DNA from: a virus
DNA: 56,649 bases
IMG/VR virus record: IMGVR_UViG_3300015242_000022
Coordinates: 1 to 56,649 of that record
Reading direction: 5' to 3' (one strand)
Part shown: one piece after another, positions 25,826-33,130 of the stretch
Layout of the letters: every line of letters starts with the position of its first letter
Position numbering within the stretch: position 1 is the first letter of the stretch
The notes under the pieces: model-generated
Told to the model about the DNA's origin: nothing
Database searches by the model: none
Seen by the model: only the letters and a program-made list of their open reading frames with translations
Made by a program: the position numbers and the translations under genes

Positions 25826-26146
25826 TTAATCGAAATTATCCGGCATTTCTTGACCGATACTGTGATACCATGCCTGTGATTGTTTCCAGTAGAAAAGATC
25901 AACAACATCCTGCCTCCTACGCCTGTCCCTTCCACGAAGCTTCTTCCTACGGCTGCACTTGGCATGAATCCGGCTACGGTCCAACAGAATCGTGCTGATG
26001 GATGATCCTATGCTGGTAGGGAATGCATGTTTCTCCATCCATACCTCAAATACTTTTAGTCTACGAGCGTTATCCCCATAACGGAGATTCTTTACTGTTC
26101 TTCTCCTGGGGAATTCAGGTGGTCCGAATTTCTTCCAATGTTTCAT
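25826..26146 (-). CDS. Basic DNA-binding-type protein, 106 aa
   Basis: Begins MKHWKKFGPPEFPRRRTVKN. A helix (NARRLKVFEVWMEKH) is followed by an extremely basic segment CSRRKKLRGRDRRRRQD (about residues 63-79), suggesting nucleic-acid binding; spacing and a single central Cys rule out a zinc ribbon. Coupled to the upstream gene by ATGA. Function unknown. Confidence 0.5.
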   Translation of the reverse strand: MKHWKKFGPPEFPRRRTVKNLRYGDNARRLKVFEVWMEKHAFPTSIGSSISTILLDRSRIHAKCSRRKKLRGRDRRRRQDVVDLFYWKQSQAWYHSIGQEMPDNFD

Positions 26147-26562
26147 ATACTGTATTCCGGCTCCATCTTTCTCCGTGCTGCACAGATAATCGGAGGCTTG
26201 TTGTAATTTCCACCATTCTGAATTATCGACAACACCGGAACAAGTTCTTGGATGTCCTTCCGGTATAACGTCACAAGTTCATGGGTGGCCTTGAGGTATT
26301 TCAGATACTCGTAGGACGATTCCTGGATTCGGGTTCTGTCTACACTCCACCTATGCCCATACCATTTTATCCCGCATTCCAGGAGATAAGCTCTTCTCGG
26401 AGTGTCATCAAACATGATCTGAATGTTCTCTGTCGGTATGTCGAATTGTCGGCAGTAGCCATCAGCAACCCCTTCCAGCCAATCACTCTTGAACGCGTAA
26501 TACGGAATCTTGAGCCAATACTCCATGAACTCCGCTTTGGTCATATCGGATAACGGTTTCAT
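26143..26562 (-). CDS. Hypothetical protein, 139 aa
   Basis: Begins MKPLSDMTKAEFMEYWLKIP, mixed alpha/beta with many aromatics (ECGIKWYGHRWSVDRTRI) and a long helix (YLKYLKATHELVTLYRKDI). ATGA-coupled on both sides (26143-26146 and 26559-26562). No motif points to an enzyme. A copy of the 15-bp motif, in the less common opposite orientation, lies just upstream of its start. Confidence 0.5.
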   Translation of the reverse strand: MKPLSDMTKAEFMEYWLKIPYYAFKSDWLEGVADGYCRQFDIPTENIQIMFDDTPRRAYLLECGIKWYGHRWSVDRTRIQESSYEYLKYLKATHELVTLYRKDIQELVPVLSIIQNGGNYNKPPIICAARRKMEPEYSI

Positions 26563-26759
26563 ACTCGTTCAACAATAGGATTCCTCGCCAGATTCAGCAA
26601 TTCTGCCATTAACGACATTGTGCGGCTTGCGCCCTTTGCCATCATCTCACCCATTGAATCGACGACATAATGGTCGTAGCGATCAATTACGTGCGAATAC
26701 GGTCCTATGGGCGGAAGGGGTTTAGATTGTTTGCGTCGGTAGTAGCTGGAGGATTTCAT
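26559..26759 (-). CDS. Hypothetical protein, 66 aa
   Basis: Start ATG 26759 overlaps the upstream stop (ATGA); a longer frame to 26933 would run deep into the upstream gene. It begins MKSSSYYRRKQSKPLPPIGP and ends NPIVERV. The basic, tyrosine-rich start may bind nucleic acid or membrane; nothing more can be said. Confidence 0.5.
   Translation of the reverse strand: MKSSSYYRRKQSKPLPPIGPYSHVIDRYDHYVVDSMGEMMAKGASRTMSLMAELLNLARNPIVERV
26564..26578 (+). repeat. Dispersed 15-bp motif at junction, reversed orientation
   Basis: Plus-strand CTCGTTCAACAATAG at a junction of minus-strand genes; one of only two junction copies opposed to transcription. Confidence 0.65.
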
Positions 26760-27142
26760 GGAGCAATCTTTACCCATCCATGGCGACGAATGATTTTCCC
26801 AGATTTTGCGAGGAGTGTTAGACAATTTCCCATAGAGCATCCTGCGCCTGTTTCTATGATAAGATCTTTTATCCGCTTCTCTATTCCGTCTGACAAAGCC
26901 ATAAGAATCTTCTGTGAAGGCCCAATTACCCACGGTTGATATTTTGAATTATAGATTTTGCGCGCCCTAATTTTTTTTCGCCATCCGGTTCGTTTCTTTG
27001 AGTAACATATCAAGCATAATTCTCCATGAGTATTTGGAACAGTTCTACATGAACTACATAATCCTTCCTTAATATCTCGAAGTTGATTTTTCCTTTGCCT
27101 GGATATCGGGAGATCTGTGAATTCGTCTTGGATTGCGTTCAT
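26756..27142 (-). CDS. Zinc-ribbon protein, 128 aa
   Basis: Start ATG 27142 (MNAIQDEFTDLP) lies 2 nt beyond a junction motif; an upstream start at 27196 would overlap the DUF551 gene. A CSSC...CLIC pair (about residues 31-50, GLCSSCRT and GELCLICYSKKR) forms a treble-clef/zinc-ribbon knuckle followed by a basic helix. This pattern is common in small phage DNA-binding proteins and truncated HNH nucleases; no HNH histidines are evident. Coupled to the next gene by ATGA. A similar knuckle occurs at 33635-33973. Confidence 0.6.
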   Translation of the reverse strand: MNAIQDEFTDLPISRQRKNQLRDIKEGLCSSCRTVPNTHGELCLICYSKKRTGWRKKIRARKIYNSKYQPWVIGPSQKILMALSDGIEKRIKDLIIETGAGCSMGNCLTLLAKSGKIIRRHGWVKIAP

Positions 27143-27143
27143 A

Positions 27144-27158
27144 TTATTGTTCAACAAG
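27144..27158 (-). repeat. Dispersed 15-bp motif copy at gene junction
   Basis: Minus-strand CTTGTTGAACAATAA encodes LVEQ-stop of the DUF551 gene, then TATG starts the next gene; same arrangement as at 43458. Confidence 0.8.
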
Positions 27159-27353
27159 TGGAGGCTCAGGAAGGGGCATCCAATGAGTAACTTCATTCAT
27201 TTCTAGGCGAGAATCGTATGCGGTACTCCAGTGATTCGGTTTCCATCCTTGCTTCCATAACTTCTCAGCGGCAACAACTCCATAAGTCGGGCAGAAGATC
27301 AGCACTTCAATACCATTATCTGGTAGCCTGTTCTTTACAGGAATCCAGTTCAT
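27144..27353 (-). CDS. DUF551-family protein
   Basis: A 69-residue protein with the DUF551 layout: MNWIPVKNRLPDNGIEVLIF at the N-terminus and VTHWMPLPEPP at the C-terminus. Family members are small early phage proteins of unknown function. The terminal LVEQ is an addition created by the 15-bp motif. ATGA-coupled to the upstream gene (27350-27353). Confidence 0.75.
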   Translation of the reverse strand: MNWIPVKNRLPDNGIEVLIFCPTYGVVAAEKLWKQGWKPNHWSTAYDSRLEMNEVTHWMPLPEPPLVEQ

Positions 27354-27592
27354 TCTGGTACCTCTCTCAACCCATTGAGCCGATCAATCTCCACCTCGGC
27401 ATCCGCGATGATCTTCTGCTGGCGGCTTATCATATGGATGAGAAGTTCTTCTCGGGTGTCGGCGAAGTCCAAGAATGGTTCGATGTTTAGGTGGCTGCCA
27501 ACATTCCACTCATATTCCATTGGCCCTTCAAGAGATTCGTTCCACATCCAGATCTTCTGTCCGACATTGATCTCATAAGATCTGTAAATCAT
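27350..27592 (-). CDS. Hypothetical protein, 80 aa
   Basis: Start ATG 27592 (MIYRSYEINVGQKIWMW) is chosen because it has a rare strong Shine-Dalgarno (GGAGGAGG) and ATGA overlap with the upstream stop; the longer frame to 27712 has neither. The C-terminal half is a charged helix (RQQKIIADAEVEIDRLNGLR), perhaps a coiled coil. Function unknown. Confidence 0.6.
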   Translation of the reverse strand: MIYRSYEINVGQKIWMWNESLEGPMEYEWNVGSHLNIEPFLDFADTREELLIHMISRQQKIIADAEVEIDRLNGLREVPE

Positions 27593-27999
27593 TTCACCTC
27601 CTCCGTAGTAGCATTTATTGGCATGAGATCCGCGGGCCAGTTCTCGGACTTGATCAGCGAAATCCAGGGCGATGGGAGCTCCCGGAGATGCTTGATAATG
27701 CGTTCCTCGCATAGAAACATATCGTATTCGGGAGTTCCTAGTTCAGGTTCCTTGAATGAAGCGAACTTAACCGGATCAGGAATATCCTCCACATTGACGA
27801 TAGGAAGCTCGCCAAGGGGTTTCCAGTACAAAGGAGTATCCAGATAGCACTCCCACTCGTATCCCGAGATATAGGAAGGCCCGTTATATGTTCCTCCGCG
27901 CCATTCCACTTGGGCGATATACTTGCCATCGGATACCCGTATCTCCTCGCCTTCTGGTGGAGGGTTGTGCTTTATGGGGAGCCAGCCGTTGTTGTTCAT
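27589..27999 (-). CDS. DUF551-like protein, 136 aa
   Basis: Begins MNNNGWLPIKHNPPPEGEEI and contains LYWKPLGELPIVN (about residues 58-70), matching the WLPI...YWxPLPxLP frame of DUF551 proteins but with an extra C-terminal half (EERIIKHLRELPSPW). One of three members in the window (27144, 27589, 49776). First gene of its operon; the 745 bp upstream hold no coding gene. Confidence 0.6.
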   Translation of the reverse strand: MNNNGWLPIKHNPPPEGEEIRVSDGKYIAQVEWRGGTYNGPSYISGYEWECYLDTPLYWKPLGELPIVNVEDIPDPVKFASFKEPELGTPEYDMFLCEERIIKHLRELPSPWISLIKSENWPADLMPINATTEEVK

Positions 28000-28023
28000 G
28001 TTGAGTGGATATTGACTTATTAG

Positions 28024-28052
28024 TTGACAGGATTCAACTCTTTTTGTAGATA
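28024..28052 (+). promoter_or_regulatory. Consensus promoter pointing into gene-free region
   Basis: TTGACA (28024-28029), 17-nt spacer, TAGATA (28047-28052), identical in form to the early-gene promoters at 38.8-42.8 kb. No plus-strand gene follows, so it probably drives a non-coding RNA. Confidence 0.75.
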
Positions 28053-28289
28053 TCTTACATCAAGCCGTACCAGCGGCGTAATTTCTGGGGATGATGTTTG
28101 TTATGGGTTGAAATGATATGCAGCGTGGAAGGACATGCATGGCGACTAGCCCTGTAGTCAGAATAGGTGGACGTAAGGGCAAATCCCCATAAATTTAATA
28201 GGCCAATCGGGGCGATAAACGTAACGGCACTATTCAGCGGGCATCAATTCCCGCCATATCACTTCAGCCCATACAGCGATATTTGATAA

Positions 28290-28304
28290 TTATGGTTGAA
28301 CGAG
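28290..28304 (-). repeat. Dispersed 15-bp motif copy (intergenic)
   Basis: Minus-strand CTCGTTCAACCATAA, exact, in the gene-free region just before the tRNA-like element. Confidence 0.75.
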
Positions 28305-28312
28305 TAATTTAC

Positions 28313-28398
28313 CGGGGAAATGGTGTAACGGTAGCACGGGAACGCTAGCTTAAAACAGAACCAGTTCTTGAAGCAGTTCAATTCTGCAACCCCGACCA
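28313..28398 (+). other. Degenerate tRNA-like element
   Basis: CGGGG...CCCCG-ACCA ends, a perfect D-arm consensus (TGGTGTAACGGTAGCAC) and a T-arm (GCAG-TTCAATT-CTGC) are in tRNA order. The 34 nt between D and T arms do not form an anticodon stem, and the acceptor has two A-A mismatches. Probably a decayed tRNA or tRNA mimic, not a working tRNA. Confidence 0.35.
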
Positions 28399-28659
28399 AT
28401 TTCACCAAGTATACGTATGTTCCCAAGGCATATCCAGAACGGTTGAACGGAGTCGCCAGTCCCGACAGACAACAACTGGCCCAATTTGCATGAAGATTGC
28501 GGGATTGGCGGTCCCGACAATGGCATTAGCTGACCTGAAGCATGTGATGCCACTAGATGAAAATAGAAGTAGCAGGGATGCATAAACGACTTCTAGCCGC
28601 CTCATCGTCATGCAACCTCTTTTCTCGACATCTCTGCCTCTTCAACCATAATCCCCGAA

Positions 28660-28760
28660 TACCCCTCAAAAGAGGCTCTGTGGCTGTGGTGCGTAGAGAG
28701 ATTCTACGACGGGCTTGTTGATTTGCCTCATGAAGCACCAGGAGCTTCTTTTGAGGGGTA
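28660..28760. repeat. 19-bp inverted repeat with structured interior
   Basis: Arms TACCCCTCAAAAGARGCTC (28660-28678) and complement (28742-28760), one mismatch. Inside are TGGTGC/GCACCA and the hairpin CGTAGA-GAGAT-TCTACG. It ends 1 nt before the stop of the adjacent minus gene. TA at both ends would suit a small mariner-type MITE; a 3' RNA structure is the alternative. Confidence 0.55.
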
Positions 28761-28761
28761 A

Positions 28762-29781
28762 CTATATCCCAACCCCAATAGAGCCTAACTGGAAGGCTTG
28801 AGGGTCTATCTGAAGGCGAAAAACCGCCCCTCCCATTGACTCCTTCAATTCCTGATTGAGCAACGTATAAGCTGTAGCAAAAGCTTCATCCCGACGACCC
28901 GGATCACTGTTCTTCTCGTAAAGGATACCAGCCAAAGCATTCCGAAGAGCACCAAGATTCGCGGGAAATATTTCATCTTCATCCGTCCTAGCTGCGACAT
29001 AACGGATCTTCGCTATAGCCTGAATGCCGACTGAATCCCAGCCCGAATAAGCCTGATAACGGCGTAGCGAGATGGAAGTTTCTCCCGGTTCGTAAAATCC
29101 GACCCGATAGGATAATCCGGTTTCTAGGCCATCCACTACTTCAAGGACATCCAGCAGCAGGTATCCGCTTGTAAGTTCTTTGGTGACAAACTGAATCTGT
29201 CCAGAGAGGATCTCAACTCCCGTTGTAGAAGGGCTGGCACAGGTTAGTCTGATGGCTTCTGAGACTTCACCATCAATGGTCGAATAGAGTGGCTGTCCAT
29301 TGATCCCATTGGCTTTGTAGGTCAGCTTTTTCCCGACATCGGCTGAATTCGTGATGACGACGCGGACCTTGTAGTTGGTATAGGGCGAGTCGTAGGTTGT
29401 CGGATACCCATCTCCAAGATCATCAAAATTGCTCTGACCAAACCCCCAGCAGCCCCATTGTGATCTATCCTGTAGATTTTGGGTATACGGGAGGTAGCTG
29501 TACCAGATGTTCTGGATGCGTCCCGGCCATACCCAACCGGATTTCTCGAACTTAACGGCCAGAACGGATACAAGACGCCGAGGTAGAGTGAAGGTCTGAG
29601 CTTGAACATCTTGGAGGAAGCGAACTGGCTGAAGAGTTCCTTGCCATTTCCCGCCGTTGATCAACCGTTCCTGGGCAAAGTTGATGTATTGCGTAAATTT
29701 GTCGATATTCTCCTGAGAATCCAGATTCGGAACAACTGCATCAAATAGGGCCTCTCGGGCCTGCTGAAGTGTAAGACGCAT
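28762..29781 (-). CDS. Head-tail adaptor / tail tubular A-like protein
   Basis: A 339-residue protein. The start MRLTLQQAREALFDAVVPNL and INFAQERLINGGKWQGTLQP (about residues 33-52) match the N-terminal helices of podovirus adaptor/tail-tube-A-type proteins, followed by a long beta-rich domain (RLVSVLAVKFEKSGWVWPG onward) and a helical end (YEKNSDPGRRDEAFATAYTL), as in proteins that bind beneath the portal. Translationally coupled to the upstream gene (TAATG). Supports a podovirus-like neck, though family identity is by pattern only. Confidence 0.65.
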   Translation of the reverse strand: MRLTLQQAREALFDAVVPNLDSQENIDKFTQYINFAQERLINGGKWQGTLQPVRFLQDVQAQTFTLPRRLVSVLAVKFEKSGWVWPGRIQNIWYSYLPYTQNLQDRSQWGCWGFGQSNFDDLGDGYPTTYDSPYTNYKVRVVITNSADVGKKLTYKANGINGQPLYSTIDGEVSEAIRLTCASPSTTGVEILSGQIQFVTKELTSGYLLLDVLEVVDGLETGLSYRVGFYEPGETSISLRRYQAYSGWDSVGIQAIAKIRYVAARTDEDEIFPANLGALRNALAGILYEKNSDPGRRDEAFATAYTLLNQELKESMGGAVFRLQIDPQAFQLGSIGVGI

Positions 29782-30311
29782 TAATAATATCTTCCCATTA
29801 GATTGTTATAAGCCTGAGTAATTGAATCTGAATTAACTCCATGGAAGGCAAGATTCTGCCGATTGACGGCTCCTATAGTGGCGTTGTTTTGACTGGCGTA
29901 CTTCGCCTCCAGAGAACCTGGCTTTGGGCCATTTCCCCCTTGCCAGATGTTGTTGCCCGGAGCAGCGGGAAGCAGTCCGGCATTTCGCCATGAGTCGAAA
30001 ATGACATTACGATCAGCAACGGATGCAGAGTTGAGATTATTCAGGCTTGTCTTCCAGTTATGTTGGTAAAACTGATCCCCAGCTTGCTGGGCAGCAGCAA
30101 TCTTCTCATACTGATTATTGGCCAATTTGTCGATTCGCTGACCTTGGGTAAGATTACCGAGAGTATTGATCGTGGTCGTATCTCCATTCCTGCGGAGGGC
30201 TGATGTTGGGAGCTGATATCCCAATAAGCCAGAGCTTGAACCAGAACTAGTGGCTCCTGAAGTAATCGGCTGACTCTTCATGTTGCCGTAAATGGTGGAA
30301 AGGGTAGCCAT
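29781..30311 (-). CDS. Virion-associated protein, 176 aa
   Basis: Start ATG 30311 (MATLSTIYGNMKSQPITSG) or GTG 30323. Low-complexity Ser/Gly N-terminus, Asn/Gln-rich helices (ANNQYEKIAAAQQAGDQFYQ) and many aromatic/asparagine residues at the end, typical of minor phage structural proteins. Preceded by GCAACAGTTGCGTAA, the late-region junction element. Sits next to the neck protein and shares TAATG with it. Confidence 0.5.
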   Translation of the reverse strand: MATLSTIYGNMKSQPITSGATSSGSSSGLLGYQLPTSALRRNGDTTTINTLGNLTQGQRIDKLANNQYEKIAAAQQAGDQFYQHNWKTSLNNLNSASVADRNVIFDSWRNAGLLPAAPGNNIWQGGNGPKPGSLEAKYASQNNATIGAVNRQNLAFHGVNSDSITQAYNNLMGRYY

Positions 30312-30353
30312 ATTTTGATTCACTGATAAATGAGTTACGCAACTGTTGCAAGG

Positions 30354-30605
30354 CTATTTCAAAGGCAGCGCAGAATTCAGTTTATCCCTTCTATTCTGGC
30401 ACCCGCCGCATTTTTTAATACTTGTTCCCAGTATCCGATCAGAAATAACCGCAATAGGATGGGCCATTAAAGCAATTATGTCGCCAGCTCCCTTGATAAA
30501 GGGACATTCTTCAGGCGCGCCAACATTGCTTCTCCAGGAAGCATCGGATCGACAGGTTTTGCAGTGGACTCGACTTCTGCAATGAATTGAATCAACCCAG
30601 TTCAT
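30354..30605 (-). CDS. Small cysteine-knuckle protein of the tail cluster
   Basis: An 83-residue protein, start overlapping the upstream stop (ATGA). CRSRVHCKTC near the N-terminus and KKCGGCQNRRDKLN near the C-terminus (about residues 64-77) recall small phage proteins with a CGxCxxRRxxLN motif found near virion genes. A central segment (DIIALMAHPIAVISDRILG) is hydrophobic. Role unknown; possibly a zinc-bound assembly factor. Confidence 0.55.
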   Translation of the reverse strand: MNWVDSIHCRSRVHCKTCRSDASWRSNVGAPEECPFIKGAGDIIALMAHPIAVISDRILGTSIKKCGGCQNRRDKLNSALPLK

Positions 30606-31096
30606 CCGATGCTCCCTTCTCCATTTTTTGAGACCAAACTGAAGTAATCAAAGGAAAATGCCCCTGTATTTGGACAATCAAGGATGCTTGCAGGAGGATT
30701 AACCGGATCATCCATAAAGATGGTAAACTGTATACTTCCAGATACTCCTAAAGCTCCGCAATTCACTTGAAGGATAATATCTCCCGTTTGTTCTGTAAAA
30801 GGCCCGCTGCAATCGGATGTGTCATAAGTCTTTAAACTCCATTCACCTATGACCAATGTTCCAAAAACAGAACAAGATATCTGACCGCTTCCGGTATAGA
30901 TAACAGGAACAATCCATGAACCATTTAAACCAGTAAAACTCCCGAATGACGAAGAGGATGGAGAGTTCGTAGTGCAGTCAGCATCCTCAAATCCACTCAA
31001 AACAATCGTAAGCGTCTCAGTAAATGATGAGTTGAGATATCCCTCGCAACAACAACAACAACAGAGAGAGCTTCCCGATGCCCATGGTACATTCAT
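30602..31096 (-). CDS. Tail-associated protein with Cys6 tract
   Basis: A 164-residue protein from ATG 31096 (MNVPWASGSSLCCCCCCEGY), which overlaps the upstream stop (TAATG). Six consecutive cysteines (residues 12-17), encoded by TGT repeats, are followed by a beta-rich domain with six further cysteines and many Ser/Gly/Thr, resembling a jelly-roll or Ig-like fold. It has the same character as the next upstream protein and may be a fibre or decoration module. Simple-repeat origin of the Cys tract means copy number could vary. Confidence 0.5.
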   Translation of the reverse strand: MNVPWASGSSLCCCCCCEGYLNSSFTETLTIVLSGFEDADCTTNSPSSSSFGSFTGLNGSWIVPVIYTGSGQISCSVFGTLVIGEWSLKTYDTSDCSGPFTEQTGDIILQVNCGALGVSGSIQFTIFMDDPVNPPASILDCPNTGAFSFDYFSLVSKNGEGSIG

Positions 31097-31578
31097 TATG
31101 TGGAAGCTGTCGCCAAGGCAAAGAATGTTTTTCCTGCACAGTCGGTAAAGGATCGGAATTGGGCCACCGCTCCATTTGGAAGACCAGTTACATCTATTGT
31201 GCAAGTCTTTCCGCCATTTACGATTTCTACCACTCCATTATATCCAATCGTAGCGGTATTTCCTGATCCATCATCGAAAGAAGCTCCAGATACCTGGATG
31301 GTTGAGGTCGAGCTTTCGCACGGAAATGATACAGCAGATGTTGAGAGCGTGTTGGCCTGAATATCATCCGCACAAGTCAACGGCGGCGGAGCTGGGGTTC
31401 CTCCACCGCCCACCCCATCACTAAATGGAGATGGCACCGAAGAATAAGCGGCTGTGGAAATATTGGGATCGGAAGAAGATCCCATGGACGTTGAAAGAGC
31501 ATTGTTCAGTGCATTACCCCCAAATGGTGGAACTTGAGGTATCGGGATGCTTTGGTAGATATAGTCGTCTTGCGCCAT
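31096..31578 (-). CDS. Tail-region beta-rich protein, 160 aa
   Basis: Begins MAQDDYIYQSIPIPQVPPFG. The first 65 residues are Ser/Pro/Gly-rich (GVGGGGTPAPPPLTC), then a beta-sandwich-like domain (STIQVSGASFDDGSGNTATI) with paired cysteines. Structural by composition and by position between two virion-type genes. A weak 15-bp motif copy overlaps its start. Confidence 0.45.
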   Translation of the reverse strand: MAQDDYIYQSIPIPQVPPFGGNALNNALSTSMGSSSDPNISTAAYSSVPSPFSDGVGGGGTPAPPPLTCADDIQANTLSTSAVSFPCESSTSTIQVSGASFDDGSGNTATIGYNGVVEIVNGGKTCTIDVTGLPNGAVAQFRSFTDCAGKTFFALATAST

Positions 31579-31593
31579 ATCGTTAAACCATAA
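31579..31593 (+). repeat. Dispersed 15-bp motif, weak copy at junction
   Basis: Plus-strand ATCGTTAAACCATAA, two mismatches, opposed to the flanking minus genes. Confidence 0.35.
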
Positions 31594-32785
31594 AACAGGT
31601 GGTAATGCGCTTCACAAATAAGTTTCCCCTGTACCGCTTAATATCGCATCCAATGATCTGATATGTGCCGCGAATAGATGAAATATATTCATTTGCCGTA
31701 ATAGCGGACGCAGAAAATGTATGAACTTCAGAAAGATCGCCATATCTTGTATCTGCCGTGAATGCCACCGCTGTGGTTATTGCATCATTGAGGACATTAG
31801 AAATAGTGATCTGATAAGATACGCCTCGATAGAATAGTGTCTGTACCGGAAGCACAAAGATCGTCTCGCCAGTTGGCTCTCCGTCACTGAAGGATGTCTC
31901 AGTTTTAAGTAATGCCGGAACCTGCGGAGCATCTTCTTTATCAAAATACCAATATACCTCTGATCTATCGGGATCAGTTGTTAATTGGTATTTGTCTATT
32001 GGTATGTCAAATACCAGCGTTGGGAAGGCGTATGTTCCCGTTGATTCCTCCTCGAAGGTGGCGGGGAGGGCGAGGAGATACGACAACACGCGCATCTTAA
32101 TATAAGCTGTTTGGGGGTCTTCCTTCGCAGCGAGGAGCAGGGGAACGGTTGTCGGGTCGAATGTATTAGTTGACAGAACCATCTGCCTGCTAGTGCTCAC
32201 CATGCAGTTCAAATTCTCATCAAAATCTGCCGATACAACCAGAGGCCCCGGAATTACGCTGTAAACCCTTGCTACCTTCACGTATTTGCTTTGGATCTGT
32301 TCAGGGGTAGCCTCATTAAGCATCTGTTCCTGCACCAATAGAGCGTTGCTGTACTGAGGATCAGGCGTAAGTGGAGCGAGAGGACCATTCGGGCCTACGG
32401 GATCAGTGTTGTAGGAATCTCTGGGATAGACGTATACCCTTGTGATCTGTGGGTATGCCGTATTTCCGTCTTGAAAGGTAATCCCGGATGTGTTGTACGA
32501 ATCCTGATCAACACGATCATTGACGTAGATTCGCTCGTAGTGCCATCCGTTGGCATCTAGGGCTGGAGCTTGGAAAACAAGCTGATATCCAGGGTGGGAA
32601 ATAGGATATGCCCCATGGTCGATATCGTCCCATAACGTACCATACGTATAGACCTGATATTTCCCAATCTCAGCAGAAACATATTCCGTTATGACCTGGT
32701 CCGTTACGATTGGTGTCGGGAACGACGCAACTCCCTTGGCTAAAAGAGGGTTACCAATAGGCTTTTGTTGCTGTTGCGGAGGCAT
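31583..32785 (-). CDS. Structural protein, beta-rich, 400 aa
   Basis: Begins MPPQQQQKPIGNPLLAKGVA and is then almost wholly beta-rich, with many Tyr/Val/Thr and Asp-Pro turns (TRVYVYPRDSYNTDPVG; EVYWYFDKEDAPQVPALL). No enzymatic motif. The pattern is typical of tail-sheath-less neck/tail or receptor-contact proteins. It lies at the head of the neck/tail operon; upstream are GTTGCATAA and GCAACG elements of the late junction family. Confidence 0.55.
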   Translation of the reverse strand: MPPQQQQKPIGNPLLAKGVASFPTPIVTDQVITEYVSAEIGKYQVYTYGTLWDDIDHGAYPISHPGYQLVFQAPALDANGWHYERIYVNDRVDQDSYNTSGITFQDGNTAYPQITRVYVYPRDSYNTDPVGPNGPLAPLTPDPQYSNALLVQEQMLNEATPEQIQSKYVKVARVYSVIPGPLVVSADFDENLNCMVSTSRQMVLSTNTFDPTTVPLLLAAKEDPQTAYIKMRVLSYLLALPATFEEESTGTYAFPTLVFDIPIDKYQLTTDPDRSEVYWYFDKEDAPQVPALLKTETSFSDGEPTGETIFVLPVQTLFYRGVSYQITISNVLNDAITTAVAFTADTRYGDLSEVHTFSASAITANEYISSIRGTYQIIGCDIKRYRGNLFVKRITTCFMV

Positions 32786-32837
32786 CGTTGCGGGCTGTTA
32801 TGCAACACTCAGCGCAACAGATCAAGCTTGAACTCTA

Positions 32838-32963
32838 CTACTCACCATCAGAATCATCTTCTTCCTCGTCCCGAATTCTCCTCATAGCCCTAGCTTCATC
32901 ATCCCGTTCCAAGCGTTCATCTGAGTCCAGCTTATGGCATAGGTCATCGTATCGGTCAGTCAT
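32838..32963 (-). CDS. Small acidic protein, 41 aa
   Basis: ATG 32963 to TAG 32838: MTDRYDDLCHKLDSDERLER followed by a helix ending EEEDDSDGE. Highly charged, with a net acidic tail, possibly a DNA mimic or chaperone-like peptide (inference). Its start overlaps the preceding gene's stop (ATGA), strongly supporting it as a real gene. Confidence 0.6.
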   Translation of the reverse strand: MTDRYDDLCHKLDSDERLERDDEARAMRRIRDEEEDDSDGE

Positions 32964-33130
32964 GGCTGTGGATCTTGAATGACCAGCCTGAACCCCTTGT
33001 CGTTATGGTCAAAGCCCACCTGCATATAGCCGTCGCATAAGGACTGCATTAGGGAATAGATTGATATAGGAGGCATATCGATCATCTTATCGGGCAATTG
33101 GTCGATCAGGGACTGAGTTTCACTGTCCAT
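32960..33130 (-). CDS. Small hypothetical protein, 56 aa
   Basis: ATG 33130 to TGA 32960: MDSETQSLIDQLPDKMIDMP, then SIYSLMQSLCDGYMQVGFDH and a beta-hairpin end FRLVIQDPQP. Overlaps neighbours at both ends (TGATG and ATGA), so it is firmly in the coupled array. No family recognised. Confidence 0.6.
   Translation of the reverse strand: MDSETQSLIDQLPDKMIDMPPISIYSLMQSLCDGYMQVGFDHNDKGFRLVIQDPQP

Larger units (their letters stand above)
28058..28656 (+). ncRNA. Candidate non-coding RNA region
   Basis: No convincing ORF on either strand. Downstream of a consensus promoter are paired segments GGGGAT/ATCCCC (about 28088, 28186), the hairpin GACTA-GCCCTG-TAGTC, GCGGG/CCCGC, GGGAAC/GTTCCC (28338-28343, 28420-28425) and two GTCCCGACA repeats. 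Boundaries and function are unknown. Confidence 0.4.

Noticed and set aside
28313-28398. Functional tRNA
   Set aside because: No anticodon stem can be folded and the acceptor carries mismatches.
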